From Sphingomonadales bacterium (GTDB lineage Bacteria; Pseudomonadota; Alphaproteobacteria; Sphingomonadales; JAKSBY01), in assembly GCA_022360855.1 (NCBI GenBank), contig JAKSBY010000565.1, forward strand, positions 1 through 34,829: a DNA stretch of 34,829 nt, read 5' to 3'. The notes under the pieces are model-generated. The model saw nothing but the letters and a program-made list of their open reading frames with translations, made no database searches and had not been told where the DNA came from. Shown here one piece after another: positions 1 to 9,283 of this stretch; positions within the stretch are counted from its first letter, which is position 1; every line of letters begins with the position of its first letter. A program made the translations under genes and the position numbers.

Positions 1-1
1 A

Positions 2-514
2 ACCATGCGCCGCTTCCTTGGCGGCCAGCAGCGCTTCCTGCCGGAGTTTACGGCCTTATCGGCGCCCACCATCAATTCCTACAAGCGGCTCTGCCCCGGC
101 ACCTGGGCGCCCACGCGGGCCACCTGGGGCATCGACAACCGTACCTGTGCGCTGCGCGTGGTGGGCCGGTCGCCCGAGGCCCGGCGGATCGAGTTTCGCG
201 TGCCCGGTTCCGACGCCAACCCCTATCTGGCGCTGGCCGCGGCTTTGCTGACCGGCCTCCAGGGTCTGCGCGACGGTCTGGAGCCAACCGCCGCGGTGAA
301 CGGCAACGCCTATGCAGAGCCCACCGACGACCATGCCTCTCTGCCCGGCAATCTGGCGGAGGCGACGGCGCTGTTCAAAGAGTCGGAGCTGGCCCGGGCT
401 GGTCTGGGGGCCGCTTTCGTCGAGCAGTTCTGCCTGAGCCGGGAGTGGGAGGCGGAGCAATTCGCCGCCGCCGTAACCGACTGGGAGCTCAATCGCTACT
501 TCGAGGCTATTTAG
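2..514 (+). CDS. Glutamine synthetase-like protein (GlnA/PuuA-type), C-terminal part, 5' truncated by window edge
   Basis: Open from the window start; contains NSYKRLCPGTWAPTRATWGIDNRTCALRV and RIEFRVPGSDANPYLALAAALLTGLQGL, typical of the GS catalytic C-terminus. Confidence 0.92.
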   Translation, partial: TMRRFLGGQQRFLPEFTALSAPTINSYKRLCPGTWAPTRATWGIDNRTCALRVVGRSPEARRIEFRVPGSDANPYLALAAALLTGLQGLRDGLEPTAAVNGNAYAEPTDDHASLPGNLAEATALFKESELARAGLGAAFVEQFCLSREWEAEQFAAAVTDWELNRYFEAI

Positions 515-1918
515 GTGTCGGCCACGTCCGGCTTCGATGTGACCTCGCCGGTGGACGGCCAGGTGTTTGCGCACCGGCCCTACGCTACGCCGCCGGAAAT
601 CGAGACGGCCCTCGGGCACGCCGTCAGGGCGCAGCGGTGCCTCGCCGACACGGCACTGGAGACGCGTCAGGAGCTCTGCCGCAAACTCGTGTCGTGTTTG
701 CGCGCCGGGGAGCCGGATCTGAGCGCCGAGATCACCTGGCAGATGGGGCGGCCCCTGCACTTCGCCACGGGCGAGCTGGACGGCGTCGAAGAACGCGCCA
801 CCTATATGATCGACGTCGCCGCCGAGGCTCTGGCAACGCGTCGCGCCCAAAGGCAGGGGACCCTGAGCGCCGAGCTTCATTTCGAGGCCGCGGGCGTGGT
901 GCTGGCGATCGTGCCCTGGAACTATCCGTTCCTGACCGCCGTCAACAGCGTCGTGCCGGCGCTTGTTGCCGGCAATGCCGTGATCCTGAAACCGTCACCC
1001 CAGGCGCCTCTCAGCGGTGAGCGCCTCGCCACCGCCGCACAGGCCGCGGGGTTCCCGGACGGCAGCGTGCAGGCGCTGCATCTGAAGAACGGGGATACGC
1101 TGCGCCTCGTCGCCGAGCCCCGTATCAGCCATGTGGTCTTCACCGGCTCGGTGGCGGTGGGGCGGCTGATCGGCGCCGAGGCCGGCAGATCCCTGACCGC
1201 GGTTACGCTGGAGCTGGGCGGCAACGACGCCGCCTATGTGCGGTCCGACGCCGACATTGCCGCCACGGCGGAAGCCCTGGCGGAGGGCGCGTTTTTCAAC
1301 AGCGGCCAGTCCTGCTGCGCCATCGAGCGCATCTTCGTGACGCGCGGGGCCTTCGCGGATTTCATGGATGCCTTCCTGTCCGCGCAGGCGGCCTGGCGGC
1401 TTGGCGATCCATTCGATCAGGACACCCGGCTCGGCCCCATGGTCAGCGCCGAGGCCGCCGCAGGGTTGCGGACCTTGATCGAGAAAGCCGAGGCATCCGG
1501 CGCAACCCCGCTCGGCCCGGAACCGACCGACGGATTTCCCACGCCCGCCTACGTTCCCGCGCGCAGCCTGCTCCTAAACGGGGAAGATAACCGGATTCTG
1601 GACCAGGAGTTGTTCGGCCCGCTCGCCTGCATCGTGCCCGTTGACGGAGACGACGACGCCCTGTCGCGGATCAACGACAGCGACTACGGCCTCACCGCCT
1701 CGGTCTGGACCGAGGATGGCAATGCCGCCAGACACATCGGCGAACGGCTCGAGGTCGGCACCGTCTACCAGAACTGCTGCGATTATCTGGACCCGTTCCT
1801 GGCCTGGAGCGGACGCAAGAACTCCGGTATCGGGCTCAGCCTCAGCGCCCTCGGCTACCAGCAACTCACACGCCCCAAATCCTATCACCTACGCACCACC
1901 CTTCGACGCCCGCGCTAA
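515..1918 (+). CDS. Aldehyde dehydrogenase family protein
   Basis: GTG start directly after the GS stop; ALDH motifs IVPWNYPF, FTGSVAVG, LELGGNDAAYV, FNSGQSCCAIERIFV, QELFGPLA; C-terminus LTRPKSYHLR as in GS-associated ALDHs. Confidence 0.95.
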   Translation: MSATSGFDVTSPVDGQVFAHRPYATPPEIETALGHAVRAQRCLADTALETRQELCRKLVSCLRAGEPDLSAEITWQMGRPLHFATGELDGVEERATYMIDVAAEALATRRAQRQGTLSAELHFEAAGVVLAIVPWNYPFLTAVNSVVPALVAGNAVILKPSPQAPLSGERLATAAQAAGFPDGSVQALHLKNGDTLRLVAEPRISHVVFTGSVAVGRLIGAEAGRSLTAVTLELGGNDAAYVRSDADIAATAEALAEGAFFNSGQSCCAIERIFVTRGAFADFMDAFLSAQAAWRLGDPFDQDTRLGPMVSAEAAAGLRTLIEKAEASGATPLGPEPTDGFPTPAYVPARSLLLNGEDNRILDQELFGPLACIVPVDGDDDALSRINDSDYGLTASVWTEDGNAARHIGERLEVGTVYQNCCDYLDPFLAWSGRKNSGIGLSLSALGYQQLTRPKSYHLRTTLRRPR

Positions 1919-2000
1919 GTCATGCCCCCAGACGAGCGCCGAGCCTATAGGCGGTTCAAGGAGTCGCTTAAGGCATGGTAGGCCCGCTCAGCCATAGCCC

Positions 2001-2050
2001 GGCAGCATCCGAACCTGCGACCTTCAGGTTATGAGCCCGTCGAACTACGA
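2001..2050 (-). pseudogene. Degenerate initiator tRNA-Met (CAU) 3'-half-like fragment (anticodon arm plus T arm)
   Basis: Minus strand reads tcgtagttcgacgggCTCATAAcctgaaggtcgcaggttcggatgctgcc, close to the typical fMet tRNA ...GTAGCTCGTCGGGCTCATAACCCGAAGGTCGCAGGTTCGAATCCTGCC. Stems carry mismatches and the 5' half is not recognisable. Confidence 0.65.
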
Positions 2051-2274
2051 TCTCGATTTTGAGTCGTGGGCAAGCTCTCTTGCATTCTCGAAACCAATTT
2101 GTCGTGGAGATGTCAATTAATAGTAATTCTGATGGTAAGAAATTTCTCATTCCGAGCTTTGGGAAATGAATTCAATGATTTACCGACCAAATTCGATTCT
2201 GCCCCTGACCGGCGGCATTACCGCCGTCGGCCGCGTTCTGCGGCTCGGGCGTCTGCTGGAGAGCCGCACCAATC

Positions 2275-5200
2275 CTACCCCGGGTCCGGCCCCGCGCCGA
2301 TCGAGAACACATCGTAGAGCCGGCCGTTGACAATGACGTATTGAATATCGTCGGAATGACGGATGTCGCGCGAGGGATCGGAATTCAGAACCGCGATGTC
2401 GGCCAGTTTTCCCGGCTTCAGCGAGCCGATGTGTTCGTCCAGCCCGAGATACTTCGCGCCGTTGATCGTCGAGACCTGCAAAGCCTCCAGCGGTGTCATG
2501 CCGCCCTGGACAAGGCTCCACATCTCCCAATGCGCGCCGAGCCCCTCGCGCTCACCGTGGGATCCCATCTGAATGGACACACCTTTGTCATAGAGCCTTT
2601 TGACAATGCGGGCGGACGCGATATGCCCGTCGATCCCGCCGGTTTGAGCGTCCAGCGCCGCCTCGTCCTTCTCCAGAATGCTCCGGGGCACGTATCTGCG
2701 GAGCAGCGGGTGGGCAGTGACATCGCTCTGCCGAGACCAGTAGCGCTTGCCATAAAGCCCGCTATAGGCGGCGGTCAAAGTCGGCGTATAGGCGACATCC
2801 GTGCCGGACCAGAATTGCAGCACATCGTCATAGATGTTCTTGACCGGCAAGGCATGTTCGATCCCGGTATGCCCGTCCAGAACCGCGGACATGATCGGCC
2901 CGAATGTGCCGGGAGATTCGAGGACGACCCGCATGTCCAGCTCACGGGCGGCGGCGATAACGAACTGCCGCTGGTCACGCCGGGGCTGTGAATAGCTTTT
3001 CGCCGTGAAAGCGCCTGCGGATTTCAGCCGGATCAAATGGCCGCGGGCATCATCCGGGCTGTCTATCATCGCCCGGCGGGCAGACCCGTAACCGTAGAGA
3101 ATCGAGCCCGTCGCGAAGATGCGCGGGCCGATGACCCTTCCCGCTTTCACGCGTTCGGCGGCGGCAAATATCTCACCCGTATCGTGGGACGGGTCATGAA
3201 TTGTCGTCACACCGAAGGCGAGCGTGGCCAGCAGATTCCAGTTTCGCTGCGGCATAATGGAATCATCGGAAAGCCGGCCATGCCAGTGCACGTCGACAAG
3301 GCCCGGGATGATCGTCTTGCCGGTCGTATCGAGAATCCGGGCGTCGTCGGGAATGGGAAAGCTGCCCGCGGCGCCCACCCGCAGAATGCGATTGTCGCCG
3401 ATCAGAACCGCTCCTCGCGGAATGATCTCGCCGCCTTCCATCGTTATTACTTTTCCGCCCACCAGCGCCAACTTGCCCTGCGGCGCGGAGGACCTCTCAC
3501 TGAAACCAATCGGCGTGGGGTCCTGCGGCGACGGCGCTTCGGCCTCGGCGTCATACCGGTAAAGATCAGGGCCAAGGGTCCAATACAGTCGGTCATTGCC
3601 GGCCCAGGCGAATTCCTCGGCGCCGTGCCTTGTTATGCGGCGGCATGTGCTGGCCTGGCAGTCTTCTCCGAGGCTCACCGGTTCACTAACCTCCTGCAAA
3701 GGCATGACATAGAGGTGAAACCCGGCCTTTACGGCAATCCGCATGCCGTCCGGGGAAATCCGGTAGGCCGTTGCCCGGTTGCTGGCAACATGGACGCGCA
3801 AGTCGGAGCCGTCGAGCGAGACGCTGGCGAGGCTATATCCGTTGTGTCGCGGCCTTCCATTGGGGGACGAGAAGTAGAGCCGTTCTCCATCCGGCCCGAA
3901 TTGAGGCGACACACCGCTCCGGGTGACCCGCTCTGCCGCCCTGCCGTCCAAAGCAAGCGTGAAGATACCCGCCTCCTGGCTCTCATCGGGGCCGGTCAAC
4001 GGCCCAGCCTGCACGCGACGGAAAACGATCGCCTTACCCGTCGGATCGAAGCGGGGCTCCACATAGCGCCCGGGCTCGGACGTTACCGTGCTCGCCTTGC
4101 GGGCGGCCAGATCGAAGACCCGGATTGCGCCAAGACGCCGGTCATTCCAAGCCGCGAAAACGACGGCTTTCCCGTCAGGAGAAAATGACGGATGAAACTG
4201 AAATGTGTCGGCCTCGGCCGGCAAGGGGTTCGAGGAGCCGTCCGCAAGGGATCTGAGATAAACCCGCCCCAGCGCTTCATAGACGACATGCTTCCCGTCC
4301 GGGGAAACGTCGATGGACCGCAGCATCCTGACATCGAAATGCTCGGAAAACGGCGCCACTGAAAACCGCGGCGCCGTGGTCACACGGTGGGTCTGCCTTA
4401 CGCGAAACGGTATGACCGTCACATCGCCGCCATGAGCATCGGCCCGCCGGATCTTGCCGCCGGCCCAAAAGACCACCGCCTGGCCGTCCGGGGTCCAGGC
4501 CATGGCGGGATAGACGCCCTGATAGCCCCACAGGCCCTGCAAATCCGCGTCGAGATCGGCGTAAAGAACCCGCTCCGCGCCCGAGCGGAGGTCTTTGACC
4601 AGAAGGTTCGAGCGCGCGCCATCGCGCCTGACGAAGGCCAGCATTTTCCCGTCCGGGGACGGCGTCGGACGGATGGCCCGCCCGACCGCATTGGCGATGC
4701 GCCCGGTACCCAGCTCCAGCTTCTTGATTTCGTAAATCTGCTCGCCGGCATATTTGGCAACAAAGAACGGCGGTGTCGTATCCTCGCTGAAATACAGATA
4801 CCTGCCGTCGGCCGAATAGGCCGGCTCACCCAGGTCTTTCCGGTATTTGGGATGGTCGACGATTTTTCGGCCGTCGCCACCGAGACGGGGATAGACCCAG
4901 ATTTCGCCGGAGCCGAGAACCGAGCGGTCGCTCGGCTGCTTGCGAACCGCGATATGCTCCCCGTCGGGATGCCAGACGGGGCTGCTGACGAAATCCCGCG
5001 ATTCATGGCTTGCCTGGCGCAGGGTTCCATCCTGCAGCGCCATGACCCAGAGGTTATCGGCGCCGCCCTGGTCGCTGATGAATGCGATCTCCCGTCCGCC
5101 GGGGCCGAATCTCGGCTGCATATCCCAGGCCGAGCCGCTTGTCAGTGCGCGTGCCTCGCCACCGGAGGCCGGCATCACGAAGATATCGCCCAGGAAGTCG

Positions 5201-5367
5201 AACGCGATCCGATCGCCGTCGGGGCTTACATCGAGGTTGAGCCATGTTCCCTCGTCGGTATCGACGATCACGTCCGTGCAGTCGGCGCAGGACGTTTCGG
5301 TGGCACCGGCCTCCGCGGACACTGCCAGGGCTAAGCCGAAAAGACATAATGCGTAAACCAGGCGCAT
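2275..5367 (-). CDS. Amidohydrolase with N-terminal TolB/PD40 beta-propeller, exported
   Basis: Repeated SPDGK/GPDG motifs, then an amidohydrolase domain (IIPGLVDVHWHGR ... GLDEHIGSLKPGKLADIAVLNSDP). Signal peptide MRLVYALCLFGLALAVSAEA places the start at 5367 rather than the ORF start 5574. Confidence 0.92.
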   Translation of the reverse strand: MRLVYALCLFGLALAVSAEAGATETSCADCTDVIVDTDEGTWLNLDVSPDGDRIAFDFLGDIFVMPASGGEARALTSGSAWDMQPRFGPGGREIAFISDQGGADNLWVMALQDGTLRQASHESRDFVSSPVWHPDGEHIAVRKQPSDRSVLGSGEIWVYPRLGGDGRKIVDHPKYRKDLGEPAYSADGRYLYFSEDTTPPFFVAKYAGEQIYEIKKLELGTGRIANAVGRAIRPTPSPDGKMLAFVRRDGARSNLLVKDLRSGAERVLYADLDADLQGLWGYQGVYPAMAWTPDGQAVVFWAGGKIRRADAHGGDVTVIPFRVRQTHRVTTAPRFSVAPFSEHFDVRMLRSIDVSPDGKHVVYEALGRVYLRSLADGSSNPLPAEADTFQFHPSFSPDGKAVVFAAWNDRRLGAIRVFDLAARKASTVTSEPGRYVEPRFDPTGKAIVFRRVQAGPLTGPDESQEAGIFTLALDGRAAERVTRSGVSPQFGPDGERLYFSSPNGRPRHNGYSLASVSLDGSDLRVHVASNRATAYRISPDGMRIAVKAGFHLYVMPLQEVSEPVSLGEDCQASTCRRITRHGAEEFAWAGNDRLYWTLGPDLYRYDAEAEAPSPQDPTPIGFSERSSAPQGKLALVGGKVITMEGGEIIPRGAVLIGDNRILRVGAAGSFPIPDDARILDTTGKTIIPGLVDVHWHGRLSDDSIMPQRNWNLLATLAFGVTTIHDPSHDTGEIFAAAERVKAGRVIGPRIFATGSILYGYGSARRAMIDSPDDARGHLIRLKSAGAFTAKSYSQPRRDQRQFVIAAARELDMRVVLESPGTFGPIMSAVLDGHTGIEHALPVKNIYDDVLQFWSGTDVAYTPTLTAAYSGLYGKRYWSRQSDVTAHPLLRRYVPRSILEKDEAALDAQTGGIDGHIASARIVKRLYDKGVSIQMGSHGEREGLGAHWEMWSLVQGGMTPLEALQVSTINGAKYLGLDEHIGSLKPGKLADIAVLNSDPSRDIRHSDDIQYVIVNGRLYDVFSIGAGPDPG

Positions 5368-5378
5368 GAGGACGCTGC

Positions 5379-6608
5379 CTACAGGGCTTCGGCTTCTCGG
5401 AACAAGTGCTCGATAATCAGATTCCTGGCTTTGCCCGTAGAGTCCGCATTCAGGAAAACAATCACGCCGACACCGTCCTTTTCGCGGAATCCCATATATG
5501 TGTTGACTCCGGGATCGCTTCCCGAATGCCCCCACATGAGATCGCCATTTTCCAGCGTCCGCCGCGCCCAGCACAGGGCCCGGCCATCCCGGGCGTCCGA
5601 CAGCATCAATTGCACGGTCGCATCCTGCAATATCCCCGGTGCGGCGCCGTTTCCGCCCGCGGCGTAAAACGACAGGAACAGCGCAAGATCCTCAACGGAC
5701 GTGCGGATCAGGCCGTCAGGATAGTTGGGGAAGCTGTAAAGGCAATGCGGCATGCGGGCATCCGCGCTCATGCGATCGAGTGAATAGCCCGGCGCCGGCA
5801 GAACGGCCTGAAACGAGGCACGCGCCATCTCCAGCGCTTCGGCGGAAACCTTGCCGTATAAAACGGCATGACGGTCCGGTTCTATCTCGCGGATATGCCA
5901 GCCCGTGCTGTTCATGCCCAAAGGCATGAGGATATTTGCTTTGCAGTAGTCGGAAAAATCGGTGCCCGAAACCCTTTCCACGAGGTTGCCGAGAAGGCCA
6001 TAGGCGACGTTGCTGTAGCCCCGCGACCGGACGTTTGGCTCCAGGGTTCCCGGCGGCCAGTCATGGAAATTGTCGTCGGCATCGTGGTAGGCGCCGCCGG
6101 GCCTGAAATATCCCTCGATCCAATCCGTCAGGCCGACGACCGGATCGCCACAGGAATAGCTGTTCCTGTAGAAACCTCCGTCCCTGATGGACGACCGGTG
6201 GTTCAGCAGCTGCCGGACCGTGATGACCTCGGCCGGAAATTTCGGATTCCTGACCGGGAAGGGAAAGTGATCCCCGACGTCGCTATCGAGGTCAATCCGC
6301 CCCGCCTCCCACAACTGCATGACCGCGGTTGCGGTAATCGTCTTCGAGATCGACGCGATATTCATGACGGTCCGGGAGGTCATCGGCACCTTTTTACCGA
6401 TATCCGCCCATCCGTAGCCGCCCGACCAAACCAGCCTGCCGCCCTTTACGACCGCAGCGGCGCAGCCCGGGACGTCGAACTCCCGCAGCGTCCGCTCGAT
6501 AAAAGAGCCCGCTGCATGGCCGCTCCTGGCATTTCCGGCGCCGAGCACGGCATAGGCACCGGCAAGGCACGAGCTCATCAGGAACGAACGACGGTCCATA
6601 TTTATCAT
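5379..6608 (-). CDS. Class C beta-lactamase-like serine hydrolase, Tat-like N-terminus
   Basis: SISK (SxxK) and YSN motifs, HSGSDPG near the C-terminus; N-terminus MINMDRRSFLMSS. Start may be 6608 or 6599. Confidence 0.92.
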   Translation of the reverse strand: MINMDRRSFLMSSCLAGAYAVLGAGNARSGHAAGSFIERTLREFDVPGCAAAVVKGGRLVWSGGYGWADIGKKVPMTSRTVMNIASISKTITATAVMQLWEAGRIDLDSDVGDHFPFPVRNPKFPAEVITVRQLLNHRSSIRDGGFYRNSYSCGDPVVGLTDWIEGYFRPGGAYHDADDNFHDWPPGTLEPNVRSRGYSNVAYGLLGNLVERVSGTDFSDYCKANILMPLGMNSTGWHIREIEPDRHAVLYGKVSAEALEMARASFQAVLPAPGYSLDRMSADARMPHCLYSFPNYPDGLIRTSVEDLALFLSFYAAGGNGAAPGILQDATVQLMLSDARDGRALCWARRTLENGDLMWGHSGSDPGVNTYMGFREKDGVGVIVFLNADSTGKARNLIIEHLFREAEAL

Positions 6609-6633
6609 TATGGTCTCTACTTTAGTGCGGCGT

Positions 6634-6663
6634 GGCCGAGGCGCGCTTTAACACGCCTCGGCC
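6634..6663 (-). terminator. Intercistronic hairpin after the TonB receptor stop
   Basis: Perfect 10-bp stem ggccgaggcg / cgcctcggcc with a 10-nt loop. No clear U-tract, so it may be a 3'-stabilising or attenuating hairpin rather than a classical terminator. Confidence 0.55.
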
Positions 6664-6673
6664 GAACCGGCTG

Positions 6674-9121
6674 CTACAGCTTGGCGGATACCTGGAAGAG
6701 CACGGTGCGCGGCTCGCCCGGGAAATTGCCGCCGCGAGCGGTGAACCCGCTGGACTGATACTCGTCGTTCAGCAGGTTCTTCATGTTGATCTGGAAACTC
6801 AGATTCTTCCACTGCGTTTGCCAGCTCAGGTCGAAGATCACGTAGGACTTGACGTCCTGACCATTGAAATTGATCCGCTCGCTCACGTAATCCATGCCGC
6901 CGGCAATGGCGGAGCTCAGGAACGGTATGTCGTACCGGGTCCACAAACCGACCGTATGTTCCGGCGCGTTCGCAAACCTGTCTCCCACGGCAAAGCTGAC
7001 GAATGTGCCGGCGCCCTCGATGATCCGGGTATCGTTATAGGCATAGTTTGCCATGAAGACCCAGCGGGAGGTGACATCCGCGATCAAATCCAGTTCAACG
7101 CCCTTGGCCCGCACCCGCCCGAACGAAACGAGCGAGTTGGGCGGGGCATTGGGGTCGGGATCGGCCTGCAACAGATTCTCTTTCGTAATCTGGTAGATGG
7201 CCATGCCCGCCTGCACCCGGTCGTCAAAGAGATAGCCCTTGACCCCGGCTTCATACTGAACGCTTTCTTCGGGATCGAACGGGCCGCTGGGGGAGAACTG
7301 GCTTGCCTGCCCCTGGGCGCGGAAACCTTCCGAGTAGGACAAGTAGAGCGATACGCCCTGCCACGGTTTGAAGACCCCGCCACCCCGGAACGTGACCGCG
7401 CTGTCGGAGAAGTCATTCAGACCGCCGGTCTTGTCCTTCTGCTTGAAGTCGTCGTAGCGAAGACCGCCGACCAGCTGGAACCAGTCGGTGATTTCGACCT
7501 GATCTTGCAGATAGATTCCGAAAAAGGACGTCTTGTTATCGATGAGAAACAGGGTCGGCAGATCGCCTACGAAAGACGTTCCATAGACCGGATTGGCCAG
7601 AGACAGGGGCGCCGCGCCGCCGCCGCCGAGATCTTCAAACGCATCCTGGACGAAGTAGTCGCCCCCCACCAGAATCGTATGCGCCATCCCCCCGATCTCG
7701 GTCTGATAGACCGTATCGAGCGTAAGGCTCAGCTCCTCGGTTTCACGCTCCTGCTCACGCTGCTGCCGCCTGACGGAATCGACTACGCCGTCGGCGTCGG
7801 AATCAAATGCGCCGCGGGGTTCATGGTAACGCTGGTCCCGCTCATTGGAGATATACCGGGCCGTGAAATTCGTTGTCAGGCTGTCGGTGAACTCATGCGC
7901 GACTCTCGCCTGCACGACGTGCGCCTGCAGCGTCTGGAAGTCGGTCGGCTCGGCAGCGCTCCAGCTTATGTCGGCCAGGAACTCACCGTCATTACTGACC
8001 GGCACGCCCCGGATACGATGGCCCATCAGGTCCTGATCCATATAGGTCGCTTGCAGCAGCAGCGACGTGCGGTCGGACACCTCATATTCGAGGCCGACGT
8101 CAATCAGCGCGTGGACTTCCTTGGTGTTGTTCCGGAACGGCTTCTTGGTCTGATAAAAGCCGCCGAGCCTTATCCGCAGCCGCTCGTCATCGGTTACCGC
8201 GCCGGAATACTCTCCGGAGAGACCATACAGGTCATAACTGCCGGTAAACAAGCTGACGGTGGCGTCCTTATCGGCGGTCGGCTTTTTGGTGACATTGTTG
8301 ATCAGGCCACCGGGATTCGCGCCGCCATAGAGCATGCCGCTCGGCCCTTTCAGGAACTCGACCCGCTCGATATTGAACAGATGCGGCACGGCAAATTCGG
8401 AGAAGGGGTCGCCCCTGACGCCGTCATAGCGAATCTCTTCCTGCCTGAAGCCCCTGAAGGTCACGGCGGAATAGGCATATTGAGTCACGCCGCTGACGGA
8501 TCGGTACAGGTCGGTCACCTGCCGCGCCGCCTGGTCGGCAATCAACTGCTGCGACAGCACCTGTATGGACTGAGGTATATCCAGCAGGTCTGTCGGCGTC
8601 TTCATGCCCGTGGTCGTTTCCTCGACACGGTAGAATTCCTTCACCCGCCCAACAACGACAATCTCCTCAACCTCACCCGCGTCGCTGCCCTCGGCTGCGA
8701 TATCCGCGTCGTCCTGAGCAACGGCCCCACCTGAGCCGAATAGTATTGTGGCGATACTCGCCAACAAGGACTGTTTCAGTTTTCCTCCCGGCACACTTCC
8801 CTCCCGGTCTTGGTTTTTTGCAATTATCAGATGGCCGCCCTCGTTGAAGGAGGCTTGAAGACCGGTGTCTTTAAGGAGAAGTTCAACCGCCTTGCTAACG
8901 GTGTAATCCCCCTTAAGCCGATTTGCGCTGTACTCTTTGACAAGGTCAAACTGGTACAACACCGATATATCGGCCTGCCGGCCAAAAGCCGTAAGAGCGC
9001 CATCCGCTCTTTGCCGGGGAATATCAAACCGAATACGCTGCTTTTCCGCGCTTACAGGCTCAGGCGTTGCCAAAAGAATGGCAGCCCCGATAAGGGCCAC
9101 CCCCAGCCTCGCAGCATGCAC
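6674..9121 (-). CDS. TonB-dependent siderophore-type receptor with N-terminal STN (secretin/TonB short N-terminal) signalling domain
   Basis: STN domain RIRFDIPRQRADGALTAFGRQADISVLYQFDLVKEYSANRLKGDYTVSKAVELLLKDTGLQ; plug domain QSIQVLSQQLIADQ...GGANPGGLINNVTKKP; C-terminal beta-strand TVLFQVSAKL. Confidence 0.96.
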   Translation of the reverse strand: MHAARLGVALIGAAILLATPEPVSAEKQRIRFDIPRQRADGALTAFGRQADISVLYQFDLVKEYSANRLKGDYTVSKAVELLLKDTGLQASFNEGGHLIIAKNQDREGSVPGGKLKQSLLASIATILFGSGGAVAQDDADIAAEGSDAGEVEEIVVVGRVKEFYRVEETTTGMKTPTDLLDIPQSIQVLSQQLIADQAARQVTDLYRSVSGVTQYAYSAVTFRGFRQEEIRYDGVRGDPFSEFAVPHLFNIERVEFLKGPSGMLYGGANPGGLINNVTKKPTADKDATVSLFTGSYDLYGLSGEYSGAVTDDERLRIRLGGFYQTKKPFRNNTKEVHALIDVGLEYEVSDRTSLLLQATYMDQDLMGHRIRGVPVSNDGEFLADISWSAAEPTDFQTLQAHVVQARVAHEFTDSLTTNFTARYISNERDQRYHEPRGAFDSDADGVVDSVRRQQREQERETEELSLTLDTVYQTEIGGMAHTILVGGDYFVQDAFEDLGGGGAAPLSLANPVYGTSFVGDLPTLFLIDNKTSFFGIYLQDQVEITDWFQLVGGLRYDDFKQKDKTGGLNDFSDSAVTFRGGGVFKPWQGVSLYLSYSEGFRAQGQASQFSPSGPFDPEESVQYEAGVKGYLFDDRVQAGMAIYQITKENLLQADPDPNAPPNSLVSFGRVRAKGVELDLIADVTSRWVFMANYAYNDTRIIEGAGTFVSFAVGDRFANAPEHTVGLWTRYDIPFLSSAIAGGMDYVSERINFNGQDVKSYVIFDLSWQTQWKNLSFQINMKNLLNDEYQSSGFTARGGNFPGEPRTVLFQVSAKL

Positions 9122-9283
9122 CCGTAAACGACCTAACGCTCCCCGGCCTGCAATGCCCGAAGGAGCCGGATCAGCCGCCTCATGAGCACCGCATGGTGGT
9201 AAGACCGGAAAAGCGCGAAAAACCCTTAATGCTCGGAAGAGAATTCTTTTTTTTTATGAAACGCCACGAAAAGGGACCGATAA

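Noticed and set aside
56-880. 274-aa minus-strand ORF across GS and ALDH
   Set aside because: Antisense to two clearly recognised genes.
3037-4188. 383-aa plus-strand ORF, and repeated cccgtccgggga-type strings in this region
   Set aside because: The ORF is antisense to the PD40-amidohydrolase; the repeated strings encode SPDGK-type propeller motifs on the minus strand, not a DNA repeat array.
6632-8734. 700-aa plus-strand ORF
   Set aside because: Antisense shadow of the TonB receptor gene (6674-9121) in GC-rich DNA; no recognisable domain.
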